NCBI RefSeq assembly: GCF_023156385.1
Contig: NZ_JAKZAK010000001.1
Span: 62,001-126,000 of the forward strand
Origin: Marinobacter xestospongiae
GTDB lineage: Bacteria; Pseudomonadota; Gammaproteobacteria; Pseudomonadales; Oleiphilaceae
Direction of reading: 5' to 3'
DNA: 64,000 bases
In this document: piece by piece, positions 47,133-55,541 of the stretch
How positions within the stretch are numbered: position 1 is the stretch's first letter
Layout of the letters: each line of letters begins with the position of its first letter
Translations under genes and position numbers: made by a program
Notes under the pieces: model-generated
The model's input: only the letters and a program-made list of their open reading frames with translations
Told to the model about the DNA's origin: nothing
Database searches by the model: none

Positions 47133-47579
47133 TTACCGGTAGAGCGACGCCAGATCGGTGGAGTAGCTGACGCCCACCAGCTTCCAGCCTTCCCGGGGCT
47201 GGTAGAAGGTAAACGTCCAGGCGATGGCGGCGGTGTCGAACTTCTGCAGCCAGACGGTGCGGTAGAAATCCTCACCGATGCTTTCGGTCAGCACGTGACT
47301 GTAGCCGATGGGATCGCCCACCTGTTCGGTGACCCGGCGGAAGTAGTCGTCGGCTTCCCGGGCGGAGGCGTCGAACGGAGCCTGCTCCACCCCCAGAAAG
47401 GGGCGCAGCGCCCGGTAAGCCTCGGCGAGCTGGCCATCGACGGCGCTGGCGAGGAAGCGTTCGGTGGTGGCCTGCAGCGCGGCCGGAGTTTCCAGGGTAT
47501 CGGCACTGACGGTGCTGGTGGCGCTCAGTAAGCTGGCGAGTGCGGTGAGCGTCAGCAGCAGGGTCAGTAATGGGCGCAC
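47133..47579 (-). CDS. Periplasmic DUF4864-like protein
   Basis: A 148-residue protein with a clear signal peptide (LLTLLLTLTALASLLSATSTVSA) and a single small alpha+beta domain in which TERFLASAVDGQLAEAYRALRPF and the end TFTFYQPREGWKLVGVSYSTD resemble DUF4864/NTF2-like folds. Function is unknown. It ends the short minus-strand pair with trhP, starting 12 bp after the trhP stop, and is likely cotranscribed with it. Confidence 0.7.
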   Translation of the reverse strand: MRPLLTLLLTLTALASLLSATSTVSADTLETPAALQATTERFLASAVDGQLAEAYRALRPFLGVEQAPFDASAREADDYFRRVTEQVGDPIGYSHVLTESIGEDFYRTVWLQKFDTAAIAWTFTFYQPREGWKLVGVSYSTDLASLYR

Positions 47580-47591
47580 GGATCGGGTCTC

Positions 47592-48899
47592 CTAGTCGAT
47601 GGTTGGGGCCTGGTGGCGAGTGAGGTAGCTGAAGTCCAGGCTGTCCGGCGTGCCCTCGGGCCGCTGGACACGGACAATGTAGCCACTGCCCGGGGCGCAG
47701 TCCAGCGCCTTGCCGGCCACGGTTTCCATGGCGTCAGTGGCAAAGTCGACATTGCCGCCCGGAGTGATCAGGCTAAGGCGATCACCCACCGCGAAGCGGT
47801 TCTTGACCTCCACGGTCAGGGTCTGGTCGTCCTGGGCGATGATCTTGCCCACCACCTGCTCGGTGCCCTGCTGTGAGGAGCCCTGCTCGTAAGTCTGGTA
47901 TTCTTGGGGCAGGTGACGACGCAGGAAGCCCTCGGTATAGCCCCGGTTGGACAGCGCTTCCAGTTCATCCATCTGTGCCATGTCGAACGGCTGGCCGGCT
48001 GAGGCCCGATCGATGGCGCGGCGATAGACCTGGGTGGTGCGGGCGACGTAGTAGGGACTCTTGGTGCGGCCCTCGATCTTCAACGAGTGCACGCCCATCC
48101 GGCACAGCGCCTCCACATGCTGGACGGCGCGCAGATCGCGGGAGTTCATGATGTAGCTGCCGTGTTCATCCTCATAGGCGGGGATGAAGCTGCCCGGCCG
48201 GTTGGGTTCCTCAAGCAGCACCTCTTTGGGCTCCACCGTCTCGGCGACCGGTATCAGGTCGCCCGTGCCGTCTTTCTGGTGGCTCACTTCCCGGTAGTTC
48301 CAGCGGCAGGCGTTGGTGCAGGTACCCTGGTTGGCGTCACGATGGTTCATGTAGCCGGACAGCAGGCAGCGGCCGGAGTAGGCCATACACAGGGCACCGT
48401 GGACAAACACCTCCAGTTCCATCTCAGGCACCCGGTCGCGGATGTCGGCGATTTCTTCCAGAGCCAGTTCCCGCGACAGGATCACCCGCTCAACCCCCTG
48501 GCGTCGCCAGAACTCCACCGTCGCCCAGTTGACCGCGTTGGCCTGCACTGACAGATGGATTGCCTGCTCCGGCCAGCGCTCCCGCACCAGCATGATCAGC
48601 CCCGGATCGGACATGATCAGGGCATCCGGTTGCAGCTCCACCAGTGGCGCCATGTCGTCAAGAAAGGTGCGTACCTTGCTGTTGTGGGGGGCGATGTTGG
48701 TGACCAGATAGAACTGTTTGCCCTGCTGGTGAGTGCGTTCAATCCCGGTGGCCAGGGAGGCGACGGTCTTGAAGCTGTTGTTGCGGGCGCGCAGGGAATA
48801 ACGGGGCTGGCCAGCGTAGACCGCATCGGCCCCATAGGCCAGGGCGGTTTCCAGGTGTTCCAGGGTGCCGGCGGGAGCAAGCAGTTCGGGGGTGGTCAT
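47592..48899 (-). CDS. trhP: Peptidase U32-family tRNA hydroxylation protein
   Basis: A 435-residue member of the U32 family closest to YegQ/TrhP, which with prephenate and iron-sulfur chemistry introduces the 5-hydroxyuridine at tRNA position 34. The start PELLAPAGTLEHLETALAYGADAVYAG, the signature EVFVHGALCMAYSGRCLLSGYM and the cysteine-rich GTCTNACRWNY, which provide the cluster ligands, are all present. A C-terminal beta domain (about 345-435) follows. It is divergent from the araC-like gene. Confidence 0.92.
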   Translation of the reverse strand: MTTPELLAPAGTLEHLETALAYGADAVYAGQPRYSLRARNNSFKTVASLATGIERTHQQGKQFYLVTNIAPHNSKVRTFLDDMAPLVELQPDALIMSDPGLIMLVRERWPEQAIHLSVQANAVNWATVEFWRRQGVERVILSRELALEEIADIRDRVPEMELEVFVHGALCMAYSGRCLLSGYMNHRDANQGTCTNACRWNYREVSHQKDGTGDLIPVAETVEPKEVLLEEPNRPGSFIPAYEDEHGSYIMNSRDLRAVQHVEALCRMGVHSLKIEGRTKSPYYVARTTQVYRRAIDRASAGQPFDMAQMDELEALSNRGYTEGFLRRHLPQEYQTYEQGSSQQGTEQVVGKIIAQDDQTLTVEVKNRFAVGDRLSLITPGGNVDFATDAMETVAGKALDCAPGSGYIVRVQRPEGTPDSLDFSYLTRHQAPTID

Positions 48900-49066
48900 G
48901 GTGGTCTCCAGATCGTCGGTGACAGGGCGGCGATCGCCTTGGGCAAAAGCGGGGAGTGTGCCTTATGCCAGGCTCGGGCGGCTTGACCAGGCTCAAGGAT
49001 CGGGCTGGCTATTTCAGCTAACATGTGTACGCTGAACTAATCTGCGAAATCGTGAGGAAAGGGACA

Positions 49067-49582
49067 ATGAGTGACGATGCCAGGAGTGAACTGGCGGCCG
49101 CCATGATGGCTTACCTGGAGCGTGAAGATGGCAGCGGCGATCTCGACTCGCTGGCCGAGCTGGGCATGCTGACGTCGTATCCCGGTCAGGGCACGGCGCC
49201 CACCAGCGGTCAGTTAGAGCAGTTGTGGCAGCTGGTGCAGCTGCGATTGTCCCGCGCCAGTACCATCACTGCGCGGGTGCGGAAACTGATCCGCGCGCAG
49301 CTTGCCCGTGGGCGGATCGGTATGGACTCGGTGGCCTGTCAGCTCCACATCAGCCGCCATACCCTCTACCAGCGCCTGAAGGCCGAGAACCAGTGTTTTG
49401 CCGGACTGCTCGAGCAAGAGCGGCGGGAGCAGGCCATGCGTTATCTGGCGATGCCTGACCCGCCACTGGTAATTGTGGCGGAGCGGCTGGGGTTCTCGGA
49501 ACTGAGCGCCTTCAGCCGCGCCTTTAAACGCTGGGCCGGGCTGTCGCCTGCAGCGTACCGGGCCAGGATGCTGGCCGGCTGA
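49067..49582 (+). CDS. Short AraC-family transcriptional regulator
   Basis: A 171-residue protein consisting of a helical N-terminal part and an AraC/XylS double helix-turn-helix (about 75-170): ITARVRKLIRAQLARGRIGMDSVACQLHISRHTLYQRLKAEN, then VAERLGFSELSAFSRAFKRWAGLSPAAYR. There is no recognisable effector-binding domain; the length is well under the usual 250-300. ATG 49067 follows GGAAAGGG. Convergent with fabB and divergent from trhP, so its target cannot be read from position. Confidence 0.85.
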   Translation: MSDDARSELAAAMMAYLEREDGSGDLDSLAELGMLTSYPGQGTAPTSGQLEQLWQLVQLRLSRASTITARVRKLIRAQLARGRIGMDSVACQLHISRHTLYQRLKAENQCFAGLLEQERREQAMRYLAMPDPPLVIVAERLGFSELSAFSRAFKRWAGLSPAAYRARMLAG

Positions 49583-49583
49583 C

Positions 49584-49607
49584 TGAACGGGACACTAGCC
49601 CCGTTCA
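49584..49607. terminator. Hairpin between convergent araC-like gene and fabB
   Basis: TGAACGGG (49584-49591) pairs perfectly with CCCGTTCA (49600-49607) around an 8-base loop that contains the fabB stop codon. A-rich sequence follows on the plus side (AAAC), but there is no long T-tract in either direction, so it is at most a weak bidirectional terminator. Confidence 0.5.
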
Positions 49608-50806
49608 AACACCAGCGTGCCATTGGTTCCGCCAAAGCCGAAGCTGTTGCTCATGACCCGCCGCAGCGGTGCATCGGTGACCGGCTGCCGCAGGATCGGG
49701 TAGCCCTCGGCGGCTGGGTCCAGCTCATCGATATGGGCCGATGGTGTCAGGAAACCGTGCTGCAGCATCAACAGGCTGTAGATTGCCTCATGGACACCGG
49801 CAGCGCCAAGGGCATGGCCACTCAGGGGCTTGGTGGAGCTGATCGGCGGCATGCGTTCACCGAAGACCGAGCGGATGGCCGCCAGCTCGGTGATGTCTCC
49901 GGCGGGGGTGCTGGTGCCATGGCTGTTGATGTAGTCAATGTCGCCCTCGACGTTGGCCAGCGCCTGGCGCATGCAGCGTTCGGCGCCCTCACCACTGGGA
50001 GCGACCATATCGGCACCGTCAGAGGTGGCACCGAAGCCCACCAGTTCCGCGAGGATGGTGGCGCCCCGGGCCTCGGCGTGTTCCAGGGCCTCCAGCGCCA
50101 GCACGCCGGCGCCACCTGAGATCACGAAACCGTCGCGGTGGCGGTCGTAGGTACGGGAGGCCCGGCTGGCCTGGTCGTTGTAGCGGGAAGACAGGGCGCC
50201 CATGGCGTCGAACAGCAGGCTCAGGGTCCAGTGGATATCCTCTCCGCCGCCGGCGAACATCACATCCTGGCGGCCCCAGGCAATCAGGTCGCGGGCATGA
50301 CCAATGCAGTGGGCGCTGGTGGCGCAGGCCGAAGTGATGCCGTAGTTCACGCCACGAATGCCAAACGCTGTGGCCAGGTTGGCGTTGATGGTGCTGCCCA
50401 TGGTGCGGGGGACCCGATAGGGGCCAACCCGGCGCAACCCGCGATCCCGGTGAGTGTCCACGGCGTCGGTCAGTTCCACCGTGGAGGCGCCGCCGGTGCC
50501 CATGACAATGCCTGTACTGTCGGCGTGCAGGTGCTGGTCACCCAGTCCCGACTGGGTCAATGCTTCCCGCATGGCCAGGTAGCTGTAGGCGGAGGCAGGA
50601 CACATGAACCGCATCAGCTTGCGATCAATGTGATCCGCCGGCTCCAGGTCGATCTGGCCGCAAACCTGGCTGCGCAACCCGGCATCCCGGGCCTGTTCAC
50701 TGAATCCAATGCCACTGCGCACCTGGCGCAGAGCGTCTTCCACTTCGGCCAGGTTGCGGCCCAGGCTGGAGACAATGCCCATTCCGGTAACGACGACGCG
50801 ACGCAT
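49595..50806 (-). CDS. fabB: Beta-ketoacyl-ACP synthase I
   Basis: A 403-residue condensing enzyme of type-II fatty-acid synthesis, needed to extend cis-unsaturated acyl chains. The nucleophile is C161 in [15 protein letters not shown]; the two histidines are in [12 protein letters not shown] and [11 protein letters not shown]; the end [17 protein letters not shown] is typical. It starts 9 bp after the fabA stop, the usual fabAB operon of gammaproteobacteria. Confidence 0.97.
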   Translation of the reverse strand: MRRVVVTGMGIVSSLGRNLAEVEDALRQVRSGIGFSEQARDAGLRSQVCGQIDLEPADHIDRKLMRFMCPASAYSYLAMREALTQSGLGDQHLHADSTGIVMGTGGASTVELTDAVDTHRDRGLRRVGPYRVPRTMGSTINANLATAFGIRGVNYGITSACATSAHCIGHARDLIAWGRQDVMFAGGGEDIHWTLSLLFDAMGALSSRYNDQASRASRTYDRHRDGFVISGGAGVLALEALEHAEARGATILAELVGFGATSDGADMVAPSGEGAERCMRQALANVEGDIDYINSHGTSTPAGDITELAAIRSVFGERMPPISSTKPLSGHALGAAGVHEAIYSLLMLQHGFLTPSAHIDELDPAAEGYPILRQPVTDAPLRRVMSNSFGFGGTNGTLVFERG

Positions 50807-50815
50807 AACGCTTCC

Positions 50816-51343
50816 TCAGAACTGATCGGTATTGGTGAAGAGGCCAACCCGCAGGTCAGCGGCGGTGTAGATCTCACGGCCATCCACCAGCATGCGGCCG
50901 TCGGCAATGGCCATGGTGAGCTTGCGGCGGACTACCCGCTTGATGTCGAGTTGGTACTGCACCAGACGGGCTTCGGGGAGCACCTGGCCGAAGAAGCGTA
51001 CTTCCCCGGCGCCCAGCGCCCGCCCACGGCCTTCGCCGCCACCCCAGGCAAGGAAGAACCCCAGCAGTTGCCAGAGTGCGTCCAGTCCCAGGCAACCGGG
51101 CATGACCGGGTCATCCTGAAAGTGGCAGCCGAAGAACCAGAGGTCGGGACGGATGTCGAGTTCCGCTTCCACCAGACCCAGGCCATGAGAACCACCGTCG
51201 GCATTGATGTTCTGGATGCGGTCCATCATCAGCATGGGGCCGGTGGGCAGTCGCATGTCGCCGGTGAACAGCTCGCCCCGGCCACAGGCTTCCAGGGCGG
51301 CTTTGTCGAATTGATTGGGGCCGAGTTGATTGGGCTTGGACAT
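50816..51343 (-). CDS. fabA: 3-hydroxydecanoyl-ACP dehydratase/isomerase
   Basis: A 175-residue hot-dog-fold enzyme that dehydrates 3-hydroxydecanoyl-ACP and isomerises the product to the cis-3 form, the entry to unsaturated fatty acids. The catalytic pair is H74 in [14 protein letters not shown] and D88 in CLGLDALWQ, shifted by 4 from E. coli H70/D84. It heads fabAB on the minus strand. Upstream (51417-51454) there is a 17-bp direct repeat that could be an operator. Confidence 0.97.
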   Translation of the reverse strand: MSKPNQLGPNQFDKAALEACGRGELFTGDMRLPTGPMLMMDRIQNINADGGSHGLGLVEAELDIRPDLWFFGCHFQDDPVMPGCLGLDALWQLLGFFLAWGGGEGRGRALGAGEVRFFGQVLPEARLVQYQLDIKRVVRRKLTMAIADGRMLVDGREIYTAADLRVGLFTNTDQF

Positions 51344-51416
51344 ACGGTGGTCTCCCGGGGAGGCAGGAATGTGTGATTTCGATGTATTCGACTCTAACCC
51401 GCGGCCCGCGCAACGC

Positions 51417-51454
51417 TGTTGACCGCTGGTGGCAGATTGTTGACCGCCGGTTGC
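51417..51454 (-). promoter_or_regulatory. 17-bp direct repeat upstream of fabA
   Basis: TGTTGACCGCTGGTGGC (51417-51433) and TGTTGACCGCCGGTTGC (51438-51454) match at 15 of 17 positions and start 21 bp apart, two helical turns. They lie about 75-110 bases upstream of the fabA start. No FabR- or DesT-like palindrome was recognised. Confidence 0.5.
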
Positions 51455-51590
51455 TAATCAGAGGCTCTTCAAGGTTGTGGTGGTCACCGCTGCGGCTTTG
51501 ACAGTGATCAAGGCGTAACCAGCGCTTTGCCCCGTAGGCTGCTTGCAACCCCTCCGGATGGACCGGTGGGCCGGGCAAGGAGACAGAACG

Positions 51591-52127
51591 GTGAAGGTGG
51601 TGAACGAGTGGGGCGCCCTGGTTTGGCGGGACGATGTCGTTGAAGTGGGCCTGCAACGACGGCTGGAGCATCCCCGTGGGCGGGTATGGGCGATGCTTAC
51701 TGAGTCTGCTGAGCTGGCCCAGTGGCTGGCGCCAGGAAAGCTGGAAGGCGGCCAAGGGGGCCGGGCGCGGATCGATTTCGGGAACAGCGGTCGCCCGATC
51801 GATTCGATCATTCGGGTGTGGCAGCCTCCGGCACAGCTGGCCTATTCCTGGAGTGCCGGATCAGAGACCGAACGACCGCTACGCTGGCATCTCGCAGAGT
51901 GCGGCGATACCTGCACTGACCTCAGCCTGACGTTGCAGCTGCCGGATGATGACCTGCTGGCCATTGCCTGCGCCGGCTGGGACGCCCATCTGGAGATGCT
52001 CGCAGCGGCGCTGGAAGGTATTGCCATTCATTTCCCGCGGGACCGTTTTCAACAGGCCCGCTCCGCGTTCTCCGCCATGCGGGGGCTGGCTCTGGCGCCC
52101 CGCGCGACCGCTAATACCGGCGGCTGA
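51591..52127 (+). CDS. SRPBCC (AHSA1-like) protein
   Basis: A 178-residue protein with the activator-of-Hsp90 ATPase homologue (AHSA1) version of the SRPBCC fold: VEVGLQRRLEHPRGRVWAMLTESAELAQWLAP at the start, a central RPIDSIIRVWQPPAQLAYSW, and a C-terminal helix with GWDAHLEMLAAAL. Such bacterial proteins are mostly uncharacterised. GTG 51591 is chosen for the AAGGAG 12 bases upstream. It is convergent with nnrS, 8 bp apart. Confidence 0.8.
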   Translation: MKVVNEWGALVWRDDVVEVGLQRRLEHPRGRVWAMLTESAELAQWLAPGKLEGGQGGRARIDFGNSGRPIDSIIRVWQPPAQLAYSWSAGSETERPLRWHLAECGDTCTDLSLTLQLPDDDLLAIACAGWDAHLEMLAAALEGIAIHFPRDRFQQARSAFSAMRGLALAPRATANTGG

Positions 52128-52135
52128 TTCGCGAG

Positions 52136-53317
52136 TCAGCCGGGTCGGCCATCGGCGCGCGGGCTGGCGAGGATGCCGCCGTAGCGCCACAGGAAGATTC
52201 CGAAGGCCAGGCACCACAGCAAGGTGGCGGTGCCAATGCCGGGGTGCCAGGGCAGCGTCCCCAGGGCGGTGAGTACCCGCAGCACCGCCGCCAGTTGCAG
52301 GGCCAGGAACGCGGTGACCAGGCCCCGGGGCAGGGTCAATGGCCGACCGGTGTGGCCCAGGGCCACGCGGGCCATCACACCGAGAATCAGGCAGGCGATG
52401 GCCCCGGTCCCGGCGGCATGGCTCCAGGCGTTACCAGGCCAGGCCAGCAACTGGTGGCCGGCAAACAGCACCAGCGCCACCGGAACCCACAGAATGGACA
52501 GGTGCAGCACCCACAGCAACGGTTCGCCCCGGGTGCGCCAGCCCTGCCAGCCTGCCAGGCGGATCAGTGTCAGCAGTGCGGCAGGAATGGCCAGCACGCC
52601 ACTGACGGTGGCCAGGCCGGCCACGGTGGTAGCCAGCAGTGCCACCAGGTTGATCAGTACGGCGCGGTCCAGCCAGGGCCTCATTTTCACGGCGTCGCCA
52701 TCATCATGCTGACGCAACCAGTTGCGGGTGAACGCGGGGGTGATGCGACCGCCGATGATGCCGATCAGCGCCAGCGCCATGATCAGTGCGCCATCGATGA
52801 ACACCGGTTGCAGGGTGAGCACAAAGCCCGCCTGCATGGCCCACAGCAGGCCGAGCACCACAAGGATCATCAGTTGCCGCCACTGCCGCGTACGCCACAC
52901 CCGCCAGCCGGCATCGACCATGACCAGTGGCAGGAACGCCAGGTTCACGCCCTGCACCAGGGTGTCTGGCAGGTCGCCGCCAAAGCTGAGCAGCCCCCGG
53001 CCGGCAAGCCAGACCAGCCACAATGCCAGCAGCCGGGCGCCATGGCTGCGTTCGGTCTGGGTCCAGACGCAGACCGCAGTCAGCAGGAAGCCGGCAATGG
53101 CCGCCGACAGGAAGCCAAACAGCATTTCATGTTGGTGCCAGTAGATGCCGGGCATGGCCAGGGGCGGTTGCCACTGGCCAGAGACGATCATCACCCACGC
53201 CGGTACGACCGCAATGGCCAGCAGCGTCAGCGACAGGAAAAAGACCCGGAACGGGTAGGCAAACAGTTGCCCCAGGCTGGGGGCGGTGTTGGCAATGGCG
53301 TGGGTATTGGTGGGCAT
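52136..53317 (-). CDS. nnrS: NnrS family protein
   Basis: A 393-residue integral membrane protein with about twelve helices and NnrS family stretches: LFAYPFRVFFLSLTLLAI, the histidine-bearing YWHQHEMLFGFLSAAIAGFLLTAV, and HAAGTGAIACLILGVMARVALGHTGRPL. NnrS is a haem- and copper-containing protein that relieves nitric-oxide stress in denitrifiers. I start at ATG 53317; the upstream extension to 53428 crosses a probable NsrR site and is not expected to be translated. Confidence 0.9.
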   Translation of the reverse strand: MPTNTHAIANTAPSLGQLFAYPFRVFFLSLTLLAIAVVPAWVMIVSGQWQPPLAMPGIYWHQHEMLFGFLSAAIAGFLLTAVCVWTQTERSHGARLLALWLVWLAGRGLLSFGGDLPDTLVQGVNLAFLPLVMVDAGWRVWRTRQWRQLMILVVLGLLWAMQAGFVLTLQPVFIDGALIMALALIGIIGGRITPAFTRNWLRQHDDGDAVKMRPWLDRAVLINLVALLATTVAGLATVSGVLAIPAALLTLIRLAGWQGWRTRGEPLLWVLHLSILWVPVALVLFAGHQLLAWPGNAWSHAAGTGAIACLILGVMARVALGHTGRPLTLPRGLVTAFLALQLAAVLRVLTALGTLPWHPGIGTATLLWCLAFGIFLWRYGGILASPRADGRPG

Positions 53318-53348
53318 GGCGGGCTCCCCGGCATCCGAATAACGAATT

Positions 53349-53372
53349 AAAATGTATTTTATATGAATGTTA
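53349..53372. promoter_or_regulatory. NsrR-like site upstream of nnrS
   Basis: AAAATGTATTTT followed by ATATGAATGTTA forms two half-sites; the left half closely matches the NsrR half-site (AAGATGYATTT) and the right half is weaker. It lies 32 bases upstream of the nnrS ATG in the interval shared with the SirB-like gene, fitting derepression by nitric oxide. Confidence 0.55.
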
Positions 53373-53444
53373 TTGGGCGGAACATACCCCAAACGTAGGC
53401 ATTGTGCGTACAATTCCGCCAAACCCATAGATGATGAGAGAAAT

Positions 53445-53822
53445 ATGAGCCTTTACCTGGGGTTGAAACACCTCCACATGACCGCGGCCTATCTGACGTT
53501 GACCCTGTTCGTGCTCCGGCTGGTGCTCGATGCGGTCGGGCGTCCCGGCTGGCGTAACGGACCGCTGCGCTGGATTCCCCACGCCAACGATACGGTACTG
53601 CTGGCGGCGGCCATTGGCCTGCTGTTTGTGACTGGCTGGATGCCGTTCGTCCATCACTGGCTGACCGCCAAGGTCCTGCTGCTGTTGGGTTACATCGTGG
53701 CGGGTATCTTTGCCCTCAAGCCCCGGTTCAGCAAGCCGGTGCGGATGGTGGCGGCGCTGCTGGCGCTGGTGCAGGTGTCACTGATCTTCCACCTGGCGAT
53801 GACCAAACCGCTGCAGTTCTGA
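53445..53822 (+). CDS. SirB-like membrane protein
   Basis: A 125-residue protein with four hydrophobic helices and the SirB family pattern LKHLHMTAAYLTLTLFVLRL at the start and VHHWLTAKVLLLLGYIVAG in the middle, with conserved histidines. Function is unknown. ATG 53445 is preceded by GAGAG; the frame upstream to 53367 overlaps regulatory sequence. It is divergent from nnrS and convergent with the kinase gene, 6 bp apart, so it may share nitric-oxide control with nnrS. Confidence 0.85.
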   Translation: MSLYLGLKHLHMTAAYLTLTLFVLRLVLDAVGRPGWRNGPLRWIPHANDTVLLAAAIGLLFVTGWMPFVHHWLTAKVLLLLGYIVAGIFALKPRFSKPVRMVAALLALVQVSLIFHLAMTKPLQF

Positions 53823-53828
53823 ACGGGG

Positions 53829-55541
53829 TCAGTCCAGCAGGATCAGGACCCACACCAGCAGTACGTTGATGGCCAGGGACAGCAGCGCCAGGAAACGCCA
53901 GCGATCCGGCGGCACCCGTTCCGCCAGGGGGCGGTGTGCGGACGCCGGCAGGTGGGGGTTGGGGTACTCCAGGTCGTGCAGGAACTCCGACAGCGCGGGG
54001 TAGCGATCCGCCGGTGCCCGTGCAACGGCTTTCTCCAGGCAGGCGTCAAGCCAGCCGGGTAGGTCTGGAAGGCGGTCCCGGGCGCTGCGGTATCGTTGGT
54101 GTCGGTGGCGCTCAGACTGGCCGCTGTCGCCATAGGGATGCTGACCGGTCAGCATCTCATAGGTGATTACCCCCAGGGCGAACCGGTCCGCCGCCGGCGT
54201 GCCGCGCTGTCCGGCGAGACACTCCGGCGCGGCGTAGCGGGCGGTGCCGGGGTACAGGGCCCGGTCCCAGGGTACGTCGATTTCCTCAATGCCCCGTATG
54301 TACACCGACCCAAGGTCAATGAGTTTCACCGTGCCTTCCCGGTCGATCACGATGTTCTCCGGCTTCAGGTCCTGGTGGACCATCTCCAGTCGATGCAGGG
54401 CGCGAAGCCCGCTGGCGATCTGGCGGACGATGGCGCGTACTTCGGCCGGCGCCGGTTTGGGGTGGTCATTCATCCACTCCCGCAGGGTGGGACCGTCGAC
54501 GTACTCGGTCAGCGCATAGAGACACTGGCGCTCGGCGGGCACCGGCAGCGCCTTTACCACATGGGGGCTGTTGATGCGTCGGCTGACCCAGATCTCGGTC
54601 AGGAAGCGGTCGATGTAGCTGGCGTCGTCCTGGTAGTTGGGCGATGGCGTCTTCAGGATGACCGGGGCACCGTCATCCTGCGGTGGTCTCGCCAGATAGA
54701 CCTGGGTGCGGTTACTGGCGTGTATCTCCCGCAGGATGCGGTAACCGTCAAGACTCTGGCCGGGCGTCAGTGGCGGCGGAAATGGCAGCGCCGAGAGCCG
54801 CTCATAGTGGGACTCAAGATCCTCCGCCGGCAGGTGGTCCACGACGATCACCTGGGCGCTGAGATTGTCGCGGCTGCCGTTGTCGTAGGCGGCGGTCACC
54901 AGCCATTCGGCGGCGGCTTCCGGGTCCTCGGCGCTGGCACACTCGGCGATTGCCCCGGGGCTGAGGCTGTCATGGGTGCCGTCGGTGGTCAGAATCAGCC
55001 GATCCCCGGGGGCCAGGGTGAGACGCCGGGTATCGATCTCGATATTCGCCTCCACGCCCATGGCCCGGGCCAGCGCGGGCTTGTCGGCACCCACCAGGAT
55101 GTGGTGATCGCGGGTCAGACAGTCCAGCTCGCCGTCCCGGAGCAGGTACACCCGGCTGTCGCCAACGTGGAACAGGTGGGCGCGGTTGTTCTTGACCACC
55201 ACCGCACTGAACGTGCACACCATACCGCGGGTGTCGCCGTGGCTGGCATAGCCACGGCCATGCAGCCAGCGGTTGAGGGCGCCCAGGACCCTGCCGGCAG
55301 CGGTTTCAACGCTCCACGAATCCGGGGTGCTGTAATAGTCGTTGAGGAACCCGGTGACACAGGTTTCCGCCGCCTCGCGACCGGCCTGGGAGGCACTGAC
55401 ACCGTCAGCAATCACGGCGCTGACCCCTTTCAGTGCCAGCGTCTCACCCTCCGGATAGCGGGCGCCCAGGCTGTCCTGATTTTCCTGCTTGCGGCCGGCC
55501 ACGCTGTACTGGCCCAGCCGCAGACGCAAACCGTCGTTCAT
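53829..55541 (-). CDS. PP2C phosphatase / Ser-Thr protein kinase fusion
   Basis: A 570-residue protein: an N-terminal PP2C-type phosphatase (about 1-240; ADGVSASQAG, HVGDSRVYLL, TTDGTHDSLS), a eukaryotic-type kinase (about 265-525; VILKTPSP lysine, HQDLKPENIVID catalytic loop, DLGSVY in place of DFG, APECLAG) and one C-terminal transmembrane helix (about 548-568), so both domains face the cytosol. It overlaps the narK stop by 4 bp (ATGA). Such fusions next to nitrate transporters recur in gammaproteobacteria, suggesting a role in nitrate/nitrite metabolism. Confidence 0.92.
   Translation of the reverse strand: MNDGLRLRLGQYSVAGRKQENQDSLGARYPEGETLALKGVSAVIADGVSASQAGREAAETCVTGFLNDYYSTPDSWSVETAAGRVLGALNRWLHGRGYASHGDTRGMVCTFSAVVVKNNRAHLFHVGDSRVYLLRDGELDCLTRDHHILVGADKPALARAMGVEANIEIDTRRLTLAPGDRLILTTDGTHDSLSPGAIAECASAEDPEAAAEWLVTAAYDNGSRDNLSAQVIVVDHLPAEDLESHYERLSALPFPPPLTPGQSLDGYRILREIHASNRTQVYLARPPQDDGAPVILKTPSPNYQDDASYIDRFLTEIWVSRRINSPHVVKALPVPAERQCLYALTEYVDGPTLREWMNDHPKPAPAEVRAIVRQIASGLRALHRLEMVHQDLKPENIVIDREGTVKLIDLGSVYIRGIEEIDVPWDRALYPGTARYAAPECLAGQRGTPAADRFALGVITYEMLTGQHPYGDSGQSERHRHQRYRSARDRLPDLPGWLDACLEKAVARAPADRYPALSEFLHDLEYPNPHLPASAHRPLAERVPPDRWRFLALLSLAINVLLVWVLILLD

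Noticed and set aside
51344..51416. FabR- or DesT-type palindrome before fabA
   Set aside because: No sequence close to either known operator was found; only the direct repeat further upstream stands out.
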